Position numbers and translations under genes: made by a program. Shown here in pieces: positions 16,223 to 25,042 of a DNA stretch of 33,457 bases. Where the stretch lies: NCBI GenBank assembly GCA_945876035.1, contig CAMCMU010000051.1:1-33457 (forward strand). Direction: 5' to 3'. Every line of letters starts with the position of its first letter. Position 1 is the stretch's first letter. The notes under the pieces are model-generated. The model saw nothing but the letters and a program-made list of their open reading frames with translations, did no database searches and was not told where the DNA came from. The stretch comes from Schlesneria paludicola DSM 18645. Lineage in GTDB: Bacteria; Planctomycetota; Planctomycetia; Planctomycetales; Planctomycetaceae.

Positions 16223-16588
16223 ATGAGCAAAAATTCAAAATTAGCGCAAGCGCGCAGCCGTAGAAAAATGCGGGTCAGACGTTCACTTAGAGGTGGCTGT
16301 CGGCATCGGCTGACGGTACATACCACCGGCAAGCATGTCTACGCACAACTCATAGACGACGTTCTGGGGACCACCGTCGCTTTTGCAAACAGTTGCGAAG
16401 TTGCTCCCGGGCAAGAGCCGCGACTCGGCGCGACAGTGCAGGCTGCGACTGAGATTGGAAAGCGCATTGCCGAGCGCGCCTTGACCGCGGGAATCAAATC
16501 CATGCTGTTTGACCGGGGCGGTAAGTTGTATCATGGCCGCGTCGCAGCCGTCGCACAGGCCGCGCGCGAGTCCGGACTGGTGTTTTGA
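16223..16588 (+). CDS. rplR: 50S ribosomal protein L18
   Basis: 121-residue L18, which binds 5S rRNA together with L5. Visible: RRKMRVRRSLRGGCRHRLTVHTTGKHVYAQLIDD, ATEIGKRIAERALTAGIKSMLFDRGGKLYHGRVAAVAQAARESGLVF. The end is nearly consensus. It follows L6 by 18 bases and precedes S5, the usual order. Confidence 0.97.
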   Translation: MSKNSKLAQARSRRKMRVRRSLRGGCRHRLTVHTTGKHVYAQLIDDVLGTTVAFANSCEVAPGQEPRLGATVQAATEIGKRIAERALTAGIKSMLFDRGGKLYHGRVAAVAQAARESGLVF

Positions 16589-16633
16589 TCCGGTTCTTTT
16601 TTGGTGCATCCGCAGATCTACGGAAAGAATATC

Positions 16634-17101
16634 TTGAGTACTAATTCGTCAGGACAGGAAAAAGTCGTACAGATACGCCGTTGCGCATGCGTCGTGAAGG
16701 GCGGTCGGCGATTCAGCTTCACGGCACTTGTCGTCGTCGGTGACAGTTCCGGAAGAGTCGGATACGGATACGGTAAGGGAAATGAAGTTCCCGACGCAGT
16801 CGAAAAAGCCGTCAAGGATGCTGGTAAACGAATGGTGGCAGTGCCTCTCCATCGAGGCAGCATCCCGCACATGGTCATCGGAAAATTCGGATCTTCGAGA
16901 GTGATGCTGATGCCCGCCAATCCAGGTACTGGAGTGATTGCAGGAGCAACAGTCCGTGCGGTTGCGGATGCGTTGGGGATACGTGATCTGCTGACAAAAT
17001 GTCGTGGTTCTACCAATCCATTGAATGTGATCAAGGCGACATTCGCCGCTGTTTGTGCACTTCGATCACGCAGCGATATCATGTCGTTGCGAGGAGTTTA
17101 G
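16634..17101 (+). CDS. rpsE: 30S ribosomal protein S5
   Basis: 155-residue S5, involved in decoding fidelity and the mRNA entry site. Visible: [52 protein letters not shown], a double-stranded RNA-binding fold, and [41 protein letters not shown]. The TTG at 16634 is chosen: CGGAAAG lies six bases upstream and it gives the usual length; GTG at 16604 would add ten residues. L30 normally follows S5 but L15 begins after five bases. Confidence 0.96.
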   Translation: MSTNSSGQEKVVQIRRCACVVKGGRRFSFTALVVVGDSSGRVGYGYGKGNEVPDAVEKAVKDAGKRMVAVPLHRGSIPHMVIGKFGSSRVMLMPANPGTGVIAGATVRAVADALGIRDLLTKCRGSTNPLNVIKATFAAVCALRSRSDIMSLRGV

Positions 17102-17106
17102 TTTCC

Positions 17107-17556
17107 ATGTTGGCATCAGATGTATGCGACCAAGTCGGTCAGAGAAAAACTCGAAAGCGAGTTGGCCGCGGTATCGGGTCCGGTCACGGAAAAACATCCG
17201 GGCGAGGACATAAAGGTGCTGGATCCAGATCCGGCAACACCCGGCGAACAGGTTTCGAAGGTGGGCAATCGCCTATTTTTAGACGCGTCGCCAAACGCGG
17301 GCAATTTCGAGGCGGTCACTCGAATAAGCCGACAATCGTCTCCTTATCCTCAATCGTCAAATTGATCGCGCCAGGCGATCTCGTCAACTCAGAATATCTG
17401 TTTGGGAAAGGTTTGTTGAAACGAAGCGACGAGTCTTATAAGGTCCTTGCCGACTGTCAAACGACAGTGGCGATCAAACTCGTTGTTCGGTCCATTTCAC
17501 GATCAGCCGCCGGTATCGTCATCGCTTCGGGCGGTACGGTGCAGATCGAGGGCTGA
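17107..17556 (+). CDS. rplO: 50S ribosomal protein L15
   Basis: 149-residue L15, a late-assembly protein. The glycine-rich N-terminus is typical: [27 protein letters not shown], followed by [18 protein letters not shown]. The C-terminal domain ([24 protein letters not shown], then [24 protein letters not shown]) is also family-like. The ATG at 17107 has GGAG ten bases upstream, inside the end of S5; a longer frame from 16999 overlaps S5 and is rejected. Confidence 0.96.
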   Translation: MLASDVCDQVGQRKTRKRVGRGIGSGHGKTSGRGHKGAGSRSGNTRRTGFEGGQSPIFRRVAKRGQFRGGHSNKPTIVSLSSIVKLIAPGDLVNSEYLFGKGLLKRSDESYKVLADCQTTVAIKLVVRSISRSAAGIVIASGGTVQIEG

Positions 17557-17604
17557 GAGTTCCATTCGGTAGTCAAGGTTTTCAGTTCTGACTGAGGCAC
17601 ATCC

Positions 17605-18981
17605 GTGTTTAAGACGATGAAATCGTTGATTAGTGTCCCTGAGGTTCGAAATAAAATCCTCCTGACGCTGATCTTGTTAGCTGTCTATCGTTTGGGGTTT
17701 TCGATCGTTCTCGCTGTCGTGAATCAAGACACGTTGCGTCGAAGTCTTGAGGCACGAGGTTCGGGGGGTGTCGATAGCGCAATTGCTTTGTTGTCGATCC
17801 TTTCGGCATCGAATGTCGGCATGATGACGATTTTCGGTTTGGGCATCATGCCTTATATTTCGGCATCAATTATATTTCAATTACTCGCGACTGTTTATCC
17901 CCCGCTCGAAGCATTGCAAAAAGAGGGTGACGTCGGCAGGAAAAAGATTGCTGAGTACACGCGTTATGCAACGGTTGTGATTTGTTTGGGGCAGAGTTTC
18001 GTGTGGATGCGCACGTTGGGCCTCGGTGCAGACACAGATGCGACTGGAAATTTGATTTGGCCTGAATTCAATGGATTGTTTTTTCAGATCGTCTGTTCAA
18101 TCACGATGACCACCGGTAGTATGTTGTTGATGTGGATTGGTGAGCAGATTGACGAATATGGGATTGGTAATGGAGTCAGTCTGATCATCATGTCGGGTAT
18201 TTTGGCACGGCTCCCCGAGGTCGTACGAAGCCAGGTGCAACCCGCATTGGAAAAGGGCGTGGCAATCGGCACCCAGAGTGGTTTTGACAGGTTTGCGGTG
18301 TTAGTCGGTTTGTTTGTCTGCGTGGTGTTTTGTGTGGTATTGGTCACACAAGCTCAACGGCGAATTCCGGTCCATAGTGCAAAGCATGTCAGGGGAAATA
18401 AGCAGTACGCGGGACAGAAACAATTTTTACCACTACGGATCAACCAATCGGGTGTAATGCCTGTTATTTTTGCTTCCAGTCTGATGGTCTTTCCGTTGTT
18501 GTTATTGAAGCAGTTACAGGTGGTAGTCGGCAAGGTTCCCCAATTAGGTGCGGCGGTGGAAGCGGTCGTGATGGTCATGTCGGACAGTGGAGGAGTGATT
18601 TACAATTTGGCTTACGTGGCGTTAATTTTCTTCTTCTGTTTCTTTTGGTCCGCAGTGACGTTCAATCCTGTTGAGGTAGCGAATAATTTAAGGGATTTTG
18701 GTAGTTTTATTCCGGGTTATCGACCTGGATCCAGGACGTCGGTTTATTTACAGCACGTGATCACTCGGATGAACTTTATTGGTGCCGCGTTTTTATCGCT
18801 GATCGCGATTATTCCGGTGCTGGTGATGAATTCGATGGGTATCGACTACCTGACCGCAAGTTTCTTCGGTGGAACCGGGCTATTGATTTGCGTTTCGGTA
18901 GTGATCGATTTGGTTCAGAAAATTGACAGTTATTTGGCTGTTTCCAATCAGCGGCCGTTATTAGGGAATAGCCGACTTTAG
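17605..18981 (+). CDS. secY: Protein translocase channel subunit SecY
   Basis: 458-residue inner-membrane channel of the Sec translocase. About ten hydrophobic segments are visible. Family motifs include [17 protein letters not shown] (first membrane segment), [15 protein letters not shown] (segment 2), [59 protein letters not shown] (cytoplasmic loop into segment 7) and [23 protein letters not shown]. The GTG at 17605 follows GAGG by seven bases. It sits after L15 as in other spc operons, but adk, map and infA, often found next, are missing and L36 follows. Confidence 0.97.
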   Translation: MFKTMKSLISVPEVRNKILLTLILLAVYRLGFSIVLAVVNQDTLRRSLEARGSGGVDSAIALLSILSASNVGMMTIFGLGIMPYISASIIFQLLATVYPPLEALQKEGDVGRKKIAEYTRYATVVICLGQSFVWMRTLGLGADTDATGNLIWPEFNGLFFQIVCSITMTTGSMLLMWIGEQIDEYGIGNGVSLIIMSGILARLPEVVRSQVQPALEKGVAIGTQSGFDRFAVLVGLFVCVVFCVVLVTQAQRRIPVHSAKHVRGNKQYAGQKQFLPLRINQSGVMPVIFASSLMVFPLLLLKQLQVVVGKVPQLGAAVEAVVMVMSDSGGVIYNLAYVALIFFFCFFWSAVTFNPVEVANNLRDFGSFIPGYRPGSRTSVYLQHVITRMNFIGAAFLSLIAIIPVLVMNSMGIDYLTASFFGGTGLLICVSVVIDLVQKIDSYLAVSNQRPLLGNSRL

Positions 18982-19015
18982 TGTGGATGTCATCCGTTGC
19001 GAAGCGAGAAGTACT

Positions 19016-19132
19016 GTGAAAGTTAGATCCAGCATACGAAGAATTTGTGAGGGTTGTAAGGTTGTCCGTCGCGACGGCCGACTGTACGTGATTTGCGCAC
19101 TGAACGCGCGCCACAAGCAGCGTCAGGGTTGA
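19016..19132 (+). CDS. rpmJ: 50S ribosomal protein L36, zinc-binding type
   Basis: 38-residue L36, the smallest large-subunit protein, starting at GTG 19016 and ending at TGA 19130-19132. It reads [15 protein letters not shown], then a basic middle, then [14 protein letters not shown]. The zinc ligands of the C+ form are present: Cys11, Cys14, Cys27 and His33. The protein is almost the family consensus, so the call is firm despite its size. It lies 34 bases after SecY and 52 bases before S13. Confidence 0.95.
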   Translation: MKVRSSIRRICEGCKVVRRDGRLYVICALNARHKQRQG

Positions 19133-19154
19133 TCAACGATTCTGACCCGTTGAT
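19132..19154 (+). promoter_or_regulatory. Hairpin group in the S13 leader
   Basis: ATCAACG (19132-19138) pairs perfectly with CGTTGAT (19148-19154), 7 base pairs with a 9-base loop. A competing stem ACCC/GGGT (19145-19148 with 19155-19158) and a third stem GTTAA/TTAAC (19157-19161 with 19165-19169) follow, all within the 52-base gap before S13. In E. coli a pseudoknot at this place is bound by S4 to repress the alpha operon. S4 is not encoded here, so any control would have to come from elsewhere. Confidence 0.35.
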
Positions 19155-19184
19155 GGGTTAAAAATTAACAAGGGCGGTTAAATT

Positions 19185-19571
19185 ATGCCTCGGTTGCTGG
19201 GCGTCGACATTCCAAACGATAAACGTAATTACATCGCGTTGCAGTATCTCTACGGCGTTGGAGAAGCAAAGGCCCAGGAAATCTGTTTCACAACAGGAAT
19301 AGATCCGCTGGCAAAGGCACGCAGTCTGACCGACGACGAGTTGTCGCGGATCGCGAATTTGCTGGATAAAGAACATGTTGTTGAAGGGCAGTTGCGACGA
19401 TCAATCCAGCAGTCTGTTTCGAGGCTGAAGGAGATACAATGCTATCGTGGAGTCAGGCATCGGCGCGGTTTGCCGGTTCGTGGTCAACGAACTCGGACGA
19501 ATGCTCGAACACGAAAAGGTGTCAAGAAGACAGTCGCCGGTAAAAAAGGCGTGAAAGATATGAAGCGTTGA
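19185..19571 (+). CDS. rpsM: 30S ribosomal protein S13
   Basis: 128-residue S13 of the small subunit head, forming the bridge to L5. Visible: [33 protein letters not shown] start, helix-two-turn-helix region, and C-terminal [32 protein letters not shown], nearly consensus. The ATG follows AAGGGCGG. First gene of the alpha-operon part of the cluster. Confidence 0.97.
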   Translation: MPRLLGVDIPNDKRNYIALQYLYGVGEAKAQEICFTTGIDPLAKARSLTDDELSRIANLLDKEHVVEGQLRRSIQQSVSRLKEIQCYRGVRHRRGLPVRGQRTRTNARTRKGVKKTVAGKKGVKDMKR

Positions 19572-19608
19572 CAGTATCAGTTACCGGTTGGCTATGCGGG
19601 AGAATGCG

Positions 19609-19989
19609 GTGTCGAAGACCAAAAAGAAAAAAATACGCAAAAACGTCACTCGGGCCATCGCGTACATTAAAGCAAGTTTCAACAACACGATCGTGACCAT
19701 CACGGACCCAGCAGGAGACGTGTTATGTTGGGCGACTGCTGGAACGGTCGGATTCAAGGGGAGTCGTAAAAGTACCCCATTTGCCGCGCAGAGAGCGGCC
19801 GAGACCTGTTCTGAGCGCGCATCGAAATTTGGTGTGCGAGAAATGGAAGTGCGGGTCAAGGGGCCTGGTTCCGGACGCGAGAGCGCCATCACCGGTTTGC
19901 AGTCGTCCGGCGTACAGATCCGGATCATCGAGGATATTACTCCGTTGCCTCACAACGGGTGTCGGCCGCGAAAGCGTCGACGCGTTTGA
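19609..19989 (+). CDS. rpsK: 30S ribosomal protein S11
   Basis: 126-residue S11 on the platform of the small subunit, near the E-site mRNA. Visible: [67 protein letters not shown] and the end [17 protein letters not shown]. The GTG at 19609 is chosen since GGGAGA lies five bases upstream and gives MSKTKKKK; TTG 19588 and ATG 19594 are alternatives adding up to seven residues. S4 normally follows but rpoA begins after 31 bases. Confidence 0.96.
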   Translation: MSKTKKKKIRKNVTRAIAYIKASFNNTIVTITDPAGDVLCWATAGTVGFKGSRKSTPFAAQRAAETCSERASKFGVREMEVRVKGPGSGRESAITGLQSSGVQIRIIEDITPLPHNGCRPRKRRRV

Positions 19990-20020
19990 TAATTGCCCCC
20001 GTTAAATTGGAAGTTCGACA

Positions 20021-21037
20021 ATGAGGATACGCTGGCGTGGCTTTGAATTGCCCAATCGAGTAATCGTCGAAGAGCAGACACACACACAAACATACGGAAA
20101 GTTCTTCGTAGAGCCGTTCGAGTATGGCTTCGGTTCGACAATCGGAAATTCGTTGCGGCGAATTCTTTTGTCGAGCCTCGAAGGCGGCGCGGTCACACGC
20201 GCACGAATTCATGGAGCACAACATGAGTTCTTTTCGGTTCCCGGTGTGGTCGAGGACGTGACAGAGATTTGTCTAAATCTGAAGACCTTGGTCGTCAGAT
20301 GCAGTTCGCCATCGGCGCGTGTGCTGCGGATTTCCAAGACCGAACGCGGGCTAGTCACGGCTGCTGATATCAGTCTTGATGATCACGTTGAGATTGTGAA
20401 CAAGAATCTTGTCATCGCCACGATGACCGATGATGTACCGTTTCACATTGACCTCCATATCGAAAAGGGGCGTGGATACTCCCCAGCCAGTGATCGCATC
20501 GGATCGGAACAGGAAGTCGGCGTCATTCCACTGGATGCGATTTTTTCGCCCGTCGTTCGCGTCCGTTATAAAATTGAAGAGACCCGCGTCGGTCAAAAAA
20601 CGAACTATGATCGCTTGGTCTTGGAAATTTGGACTGACGGAACGATCACTCCCGAGAGTGCGTTGATTGAATCAGCGAAGATTTTGAGAAAACATCTCAG
20701 CCCCATTATCGCGTTCCGAGAACCTGGATCAGAGGTCTCTCCGGATGGCGGATTGCGTAACATGCTAGACGCCACGGGGTATTCCCCGGTCGATCTGGAA
20801 CTGGAAGAAAAGTTGTCACAGAGTTTGGCCGAGTTGAATTTGTCCGTCAGAGCAACGAACTGCTTAGAGTCTGAAGGCATAAATTCAGTTCGTGAGTTGG
20901 TGAGTCGGACTGAGGACCAGTTGCTTCAGGTGCGAAATTTCGGAGATACGACTTTGGTTGAGGTGACGGAGCGACTGTCAGCGCTCGGGCTTCGATTGGG
21001 GATGCGGCTTCCGCAGAGCGGGGGTCGGAGGAACTAG
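20021..21037 (+). CDS. rpoA: DNA-directed RNA polymerase alpha subunit
   Basis: 338 residues. The N-terminal domain (about 1-235) builds the polymerase dimer core: [60 protein letters not shown]. The C-terminal domain (about 265-330), which contacts UP elements and activators, has [44 protein letters not shown]. Both domains are complete and of normal length. It comes straight after S11, the place where S4 lies in many bacteria, and ahead of L17. Confidence 0.97.
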   Translation: MRIRWRGFELPNRVIVEEQTHTQTYGKFFVEPFEYGFGSTIGNSLRRILLSSLEGGAVTRARIHGAQHEFFSVPGVVEDVTEICLNLKTLVVRCSSPSARVLRISKTERGLVTAADISLDDHVEIVNKNLVIATMTDDVPFHIDLHIEKGRGYSPASDRIGSEQEVGVIPLDAIFSPVVRVRYKIEETRVGQKTNYDRLVLEIWTDGTITPESALIESAKILRKHLSPIIAFREPGSEVSPDGGLRNMLDATGYSPVDLELEEKLSQSLAELNLSVRATNCLESEGINSVRELVSRTEDQLLQVRNFGDTTLVEVTERLSALGLRLGMRLPQSGGRRN

Positions 21038-21075
21038 TCCTGTTTTGATTCGTTTGTTGAGAAATACCGCTACCA

Positions 21076-21597
21076 ATGAGACATAGAGTACACGGCAAGA
21101 AATTAAATAGAAACGCGTCACACCGGAAGGCCATGTTACGTAATATGGCCACCAGTTTGATATTGTCAGCCAAGGAGAGCGACTCGAACGACCTTGCTGT
21201 CGGACGGGTCATCACCACCGTTCCAAAGGCAAAATTTCTTCGGCCAGCTGTAGAGCGGTTGATTACACTCGGAAAAAAATCGGCAGTGATTCTGTCGGCT
21301 TCACCGGCTGTCCCAGCACGAGGGACAACTGAGTGGACGGCTTGGAGGCAATCCCCTGCGTGGAGGGTTTGGGCTGATTCTGTCGCGCCAGCGTTGGCCT
21401 ATCGACGACGAGCCTTTTCGGTTCTACGCAATGATGCCGCCGTGGAGATTCTGTTTAGCAGTTTGGCCACACGGTTTCGAGAGCGAAACGGCGGCTATCT
21501 TCGTATTGTTCGGCTGCCGAAGTTTCGGATTGGCGATGCTAGTCGATTGGCATTGATCGAATTTACCGATTCACCGGCAAAACGGCGAAGAAATTGA
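21076..21597 (+). CDS. rplQ: 50S ribosomal protein L17 with a large internal insertion
   Basis: 173-residue L17, near the tunnel exit; typical length is about 120. The N-terminal half is normal (MRHRVHGKKLNRNASHRKAMLRNMATSLI, then KAKFLRPAVERLITLGKKS), and so is the end (YRRRAFSVLRNDAAVEILFSSLATRFRERNGGYLRIVRL, IEF). Between LITLGKK and YRRRAF there are about 45 extra residues with three Trp and many Ala/Pro, where other L17 proteins have a short link. The insertion would lie on the solvent side and may be lineage-specific. It is the last gene of the ribosomal cluster. Confidence 0.95.
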   Translation: MRHRVHGKKLNRNASHRKAMLRNMATSLILSAKESDSNDLAVGRVITTVPKAKFLRPAVERLITLGKKSAVILSASPAVPARGTTEWTAWRQSPAWRVWADSVAPALAYRRRAFSVLRNDAAVEILFSSLATRFRERNGGYLRIVRLPKFRIGDASRLALIEFTDSPAKRRRN

Positions 21598-22053
21598 TTA
21601 ATGAAGCCCCGTAAAATCGCCAATCACACGGCCTGTAAAAAGGCATGAGCAGACACTCTCAGTGCTCCGTTTGCCAATAAATTGTGATTCAGGTCCGATC
21701 GATTCACCCTCAAGTAGGCGGAAAAGCGTTTCCTAACGGCAGACGTTCGCTGACGCTGGTCAACGCAGGACGAGAAATCTCCGGAAGACGCAGTTTGAAA
21801 TCGGGTTGCGAATCCGGAGTAGGATCTTGGAATGCCGCGAACGTTTGGAACTGTGGTCGCGTGGAGCGTGGAAAGAACCTGCCTTCGACAGGGACAGGCC
21901 ACGCCGGACCCATCTTGTCCGATGCGGGCAGATCCCAAAGCATGTGACAGAGCCATTTGGTAGTTCTGATTGGTTTGTCTGGATGGGGGTCTTACTGCTA
22001 AGATCACTCACCAAGATTAGCTCCTGTTTGACATTGCAAGGAACACGTCTCCG
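21598..22053. other. Intergenic region after the ribosomal cluster
   Basis: About 450 bases without a convincing gene; several short frames on both strands overlap one another and lack motifs. Two weak stems follow L17 (GCCT/AGGC at 21631-21644 and GAGCA/TGCTC at 21647-21667), the second followed only by CGTTTG. No good terminator for the ribosomal cluster was found. The candidate bioB promoter is at 21975-22004. Confidence 0.5.
21975..22004 (+). promoter_or_regulatory. Candidate bioB promoter
   Basis: TTGTCT (21975-21980) and TAAGAT (21999-22004) lie 18 bases apart, and TGC directly before the -10 gives an extended -10. Transcription would begin near 22011, about 43 bases before the bioB ATG. 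No BirA-type inverted repeat is visible near it. Confidence 0.4.
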
Positions 22054-23121
22054 ATGTTCGAATCGTTATCGTCTGAGCAGGACCCACTTCGTTGGAATGA
22101 ACTCGCAGGACGGGTGCTGAAGGGCCACCAACTGACCGTCGACGAAGGACTGTCGATTCTCCGTTCGAATGACGAGGATTTGCTCGATTTACTGGCGGCG
22201 ACTTATCGCATCCGACGAACGTATTTCGGCCACAAAGTGCACCTCTATTTTCTGAAGAATGCCAAGAGCGGTCTGTGTCCAGAAGACTGCGGCTATTGTT
22301 CGCAGTCCATACTTTCAGAGGCGGAAATTCCACGGTACGCGCTCTTGAATGAGGCCAAGTTGATGGAAGGTGCCGAACGCGCCGTGGCGACTCAGTCACG
22401 TACGTATTGCATCGTCGCCTCGGGACGAGGCCCCAGTAACCGCGAGGTGGAACATATTGCCAATACGGTGGCAAAGATCAAGGAAAAATTCGGACTGCAC
22501 ATTTGTTGCTGTCTGGGGCTTCTCAATTCAGAGCAGGCCGTTCGTTTGAAGGAAGCGGGAGTTGATCGGATTAATCACAATCTGAACACAAGCCGCTCGT
22601 TCTATGACTCGATTTGCAGCACACACAGTTACGAAGACCGGCTAAGAACTCTTCAGGTCGCCCGCGCGGCAGGGTTGGAGTTGTGCAGCGGGTTGATTGT
22701 CGGAATGGGAGAGACCGACCGTGATTTGGTCGACGTCGCGTTTGAGTTGCGTTCGCTCAGTGTCCATTCAACGCCAGTCAATTTCCTGCATTCGATCGAT
22801 GGGACTCCGCTGGCGCGCGAGCGGAATCTCGACCCGCGGTACTGCCTGAAGGCATTATGCCTCTTCCGGTTGGCCAATCCCGCCGTCGAGTTACGAATTT
22901 CAGGTGGCCGGGAAGTCAATCTGAGGTCCATGCAGGCAATGGGATTATATGCCGCGAATTCAATGTTCGTCAGTGACTATCTAACGACCAAAGGCCAATC
23001 CCCTGAAGAAGATTTCGCAATGGTGTCTGATCTGGGTTTTGAAATCGTGATCGGTGATCATGAGACGCATTCGGAGTGGGAGTCAGCCCAACCAAGTCCT
23101 GCCGCTGAAGTTGTTTCCTAA
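22054..23121 (+). CDS. bioB: Biotin synthase
   Basis: 355-residue radical SAM enzyme that inserts sulfur into dethiobiotin, the last step of biotin synthesis. The 4Fe-4S cluster motif is CPEDCGYC with Cys75, Cys79 and Cys82. The 2Fe-2S cluster ligands appear kept: Cys118 (YCIVASGRG), Cys150 (HICCCLG), Cys210 (LCSGLIVGMGET) and Arg280 (LRISGGRE). Other motifs: GVDRINHNLNTSRSFYDSI and VNFLHSIDGTPLA. ATG at 22054 with a distant AAGGA. No other bio genes are adjacent, so biotin genes are scattered in this genome or the substrate is supplied from elsewhere. Confidence 0.95.
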   Translation: MFESLSSEQDPLRWNELAGRVLKGHQLTVDEGLSILRSNDEDLLDLLAATYRIRRTYFGHKVHLYFLKNAKSGLCPEDCGYCSQSILSEAEIPRYALLNEAKLMEGAERAVATQSRTYCIVASGRGPSNREVEHIANTVAKIKEKFGLHICCCLGLLNSEQAVRLKEAGVDRINHNLNTSRSFYDSICSTHSYEDRLRTLQVARAAGLELCSGLIVGMGETDRDLVDVAFELRSLSVHSTPVNFLHSIDGTPLARERNLDPRYCLKALCLFRLANPAVELRISGGREVNLRSMQAMGLYAANSMFVSDYLTTKGQSPEEDFAMVSDLGFEIVIGDHETHSEWESAQPSPAAEVVS

Positions 23122-23371
23122 TCTAGAGGAAGTCGTTGCGCTGCTCGATGTTGTTTTCTGGTCGTTGCTTGATGTGTTTCTGTTTTTTCGCACCCCATGA
23201 CAATTTATGAAGTGGCCACGATCACCCAACACGCATTTGTTGTGAGCCTCATGAATCTGAGGAATGCGGATTGATCAAAAGAGCTCTGTCAGGCATTTCA
23301 GGTCAGTTTCAGGATCGAATCCAGTCCAAGAGGTTCGCTAATTTTAAGTCGCTCGTTAGGAGAAAGAATTC

Positions 23372-24706
23372 ATGACCGATCAATCGACACGTCGCGAATT
23401 TATACAGCGGTCTACAGCGATCGCGGCCGGGTGCTGGGTCGGTGGAACCCGCGAGGGATGGACTCAGGAAAAATCCGCCAATTCGGCCATTCGCTTTGCC
23501 TGTATCGGTGTTGATGGCGGAAAAGGGGCTAGCGATCGCGATGACGCGGGGCGTCATGGTGACATCGTCGCCTTGTGTGACATCAACGAAGACTACCTGG
23601 AAAAGGCGGCCAGTAAATTTCCAAAGGCCAAGAAGTATCATGACTATCGCGTCATGTACGACGAGATGGCCGATCAAATTGACGCAATCACAGTCAGCAC
23701 ACCTGACCACACTCACGCCACTGCGGCAATTCGCGGAATGAAAATGGGAAAACACTGTTTTTGCCAAAAGCCGCTGACCTATACCATCGCCGAAGCACGC
23801 CTGATGCGCGAGGTGGCTGCGGAAAAAAAGCTCTGCACTCAGATGGGAAATCAGGGGACAGCCTCGAGCGGTCACCGCGAAGCGGTTGAAATCATTCGCA
23901 AAGGTGACATTGGTGCCGTCAAAGAGGTTCACATTTGGACGGACCGCCCCATCTGGGCTCAAGGCGGCGGATATCCAACCGACGTGGAAGAGTGCCCCAA
24001 GCACATTCATTGGGATCTGTTCCTCGGTCCTGCCAAAGATCGCCCGTATCATTCCGCCTATCAGCCATTCAAGTGGCGTGGCTGGCTGGATTTCGGTACC
24101 GGAGCCCTCGGTGATATGGCCTGTCATACGATGAACATGGCTGTCATGGCATTGCAGCTGTTCAATCCGATTTCCGCGGAAGCGACACCCGATACCGAAT
24201 GGACGGGCGCGGCCCGCGCGGCGTCCTATCCCAAGAATTCTTCGATTAAGTTCGAGTTTGGTCCTCGTGGCAATCTTGGTCCTTGCGTTCTTTACTGGTA
24301 CGACGGCGGTCGGCGTCCTTCCAATGATTTGCTGATGGGTGAAAGCGTTGAAAAGACGGGATCGCTGGTCATCGGAGAAAAGGGCCGCATTTTTTCTTCA
24401 AATTCCTATCACTCGGATTATCTGATCCTTCCGAAAGAGGAATATCTGGAATACAAAAAGCCTGAACATGTGATTTCGCCCGGCCATTTCACGGAGTTCG
24501 CCAACGCGATCAAGGAGAACAAACCAGAACTGGCAATGTCTAATTTTGACTATGCCGGGCGCCTGACAGAAACGGTTCTGCTGGGAAATATCGCCCTGCG
24601 CGCTGGCAAAAAAGTGGAATGGGACGGTGTCAACATGAAGGTCACCAATGATTCGGCGGCCAATCAATTTGTAACCCGCGAATATCGCCATGGCTGGGAC
24701 CTGTAG
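23372..24706 (+). CDS. Tat-exported Gfo/Idh/MocA-family oxidoreductase
   Basis: 444 residues. A twin-Arg signal (TRREFIQRSTAIAAG, 6-20) starts the protein, then a Rossmann NAD(P)-binding domain (RFACIGVDGGKGASDR, then VALCDIN) and the C-terminal domain of the bacterial type with HWDLFLGP and GALGDMACHTMN (245-255). The usual EKP motif with the catalytic Lys reads QKP here (132-134), the Lys kept. Such enzymes act on sugars or cyclitols; planctomycetes carry many exported copies. Substrate cannot be told from sequence. A TTAGGAG site precedes the ATG closely. It is a single gene, convergent with the Hsp70 gene. Confidence 0.93.
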   Translation: MTDQSTRREFIQRSTAIAAGCWVGGTREGWTQEKSANSAIRFACIGVDGGKGASDRDDAGRHGDIVALCDINEDYLEKAASKFPKAKKYHDYRVMYDEMADQIDAITVSTPDHTHATAAIRGMKMGKHCFCQKPLTYTIAEARLMREVAAEKKLCTQMGNQGTASSGHREAVEIIRKGDIGAVKEVHIWTDRPIWAQGGGYPTDVEECPKHIHWDLFLGPAKDRPYHSAYQPFKWRGWLDFGTGALGDMACHTMNMAVMALQLFNPISAEATPDTEWTGAARAASYPKNSSIKFEFGPRGNLGPCVLYWYDGGRRPSNDLLMGESVEKTGSLVIGEKGRIFSSNSYHSDYLILPKEEYLEYKKPEHVISPGHFTEFANAIKENKPELAMSNFDYAGRLTETVLLGNIALRAGKKVEWDGVNMKVTNDSAANQFVTREYRHGWDL

Positions 24707-25042
24707 TGTCGTGTCAGCGAACGAGACAGGAGTGTTCCGCAGAGTAGTTTTTGAGAGGGGCGGTCGTGCTCGAGGCGCGTCGGTTGTGGGCCAGACGTTT
24801 TGCGTCGGCTGATGCCGAAAAGACCGGAGACGATGCGGAGATTCACTGTTTTTTTGTCAAAACGTGCTGCCGTTGCAGATCCTGCATCAAAACAGATGCG
24901 GCGAGACGTGATGGAATGGGCCGGCAAGACGAGGCTCGAAGGGACGGTTGACCCGTCTACCTCAGATCGGTGATGAGGCACAACACTGGAGAAACGTTTG
25001 TTTCAGGTCCGTCTGGTGCGTGCTGTTTTCCGGCCAAGAAAT
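24707..25042. other. Gap between convergent genes
   Basis: 336 bases between the oxidoreductase and Hsp70 stops. Short stems are present (GCATC/GATGC at 24884-24899; GACGG/CCGTC near 24940-24955), neither followed by a proper T-run. A run of seven T lies at 24849-24855 without a stem before it. No gene or clear terminator. Confidence 0.5.

Noticed and set aside
19990-20020. Search for S4 between S11 and rpoA
   Set aside because: Only 31 bases between the genes.
21647-21667. Stem GAGCA/TGCTC after L17 as the terminator of the ribosomal cluster
   Set aside because: Five base pairs with an 11-base loop and no T-run; too weak to call.
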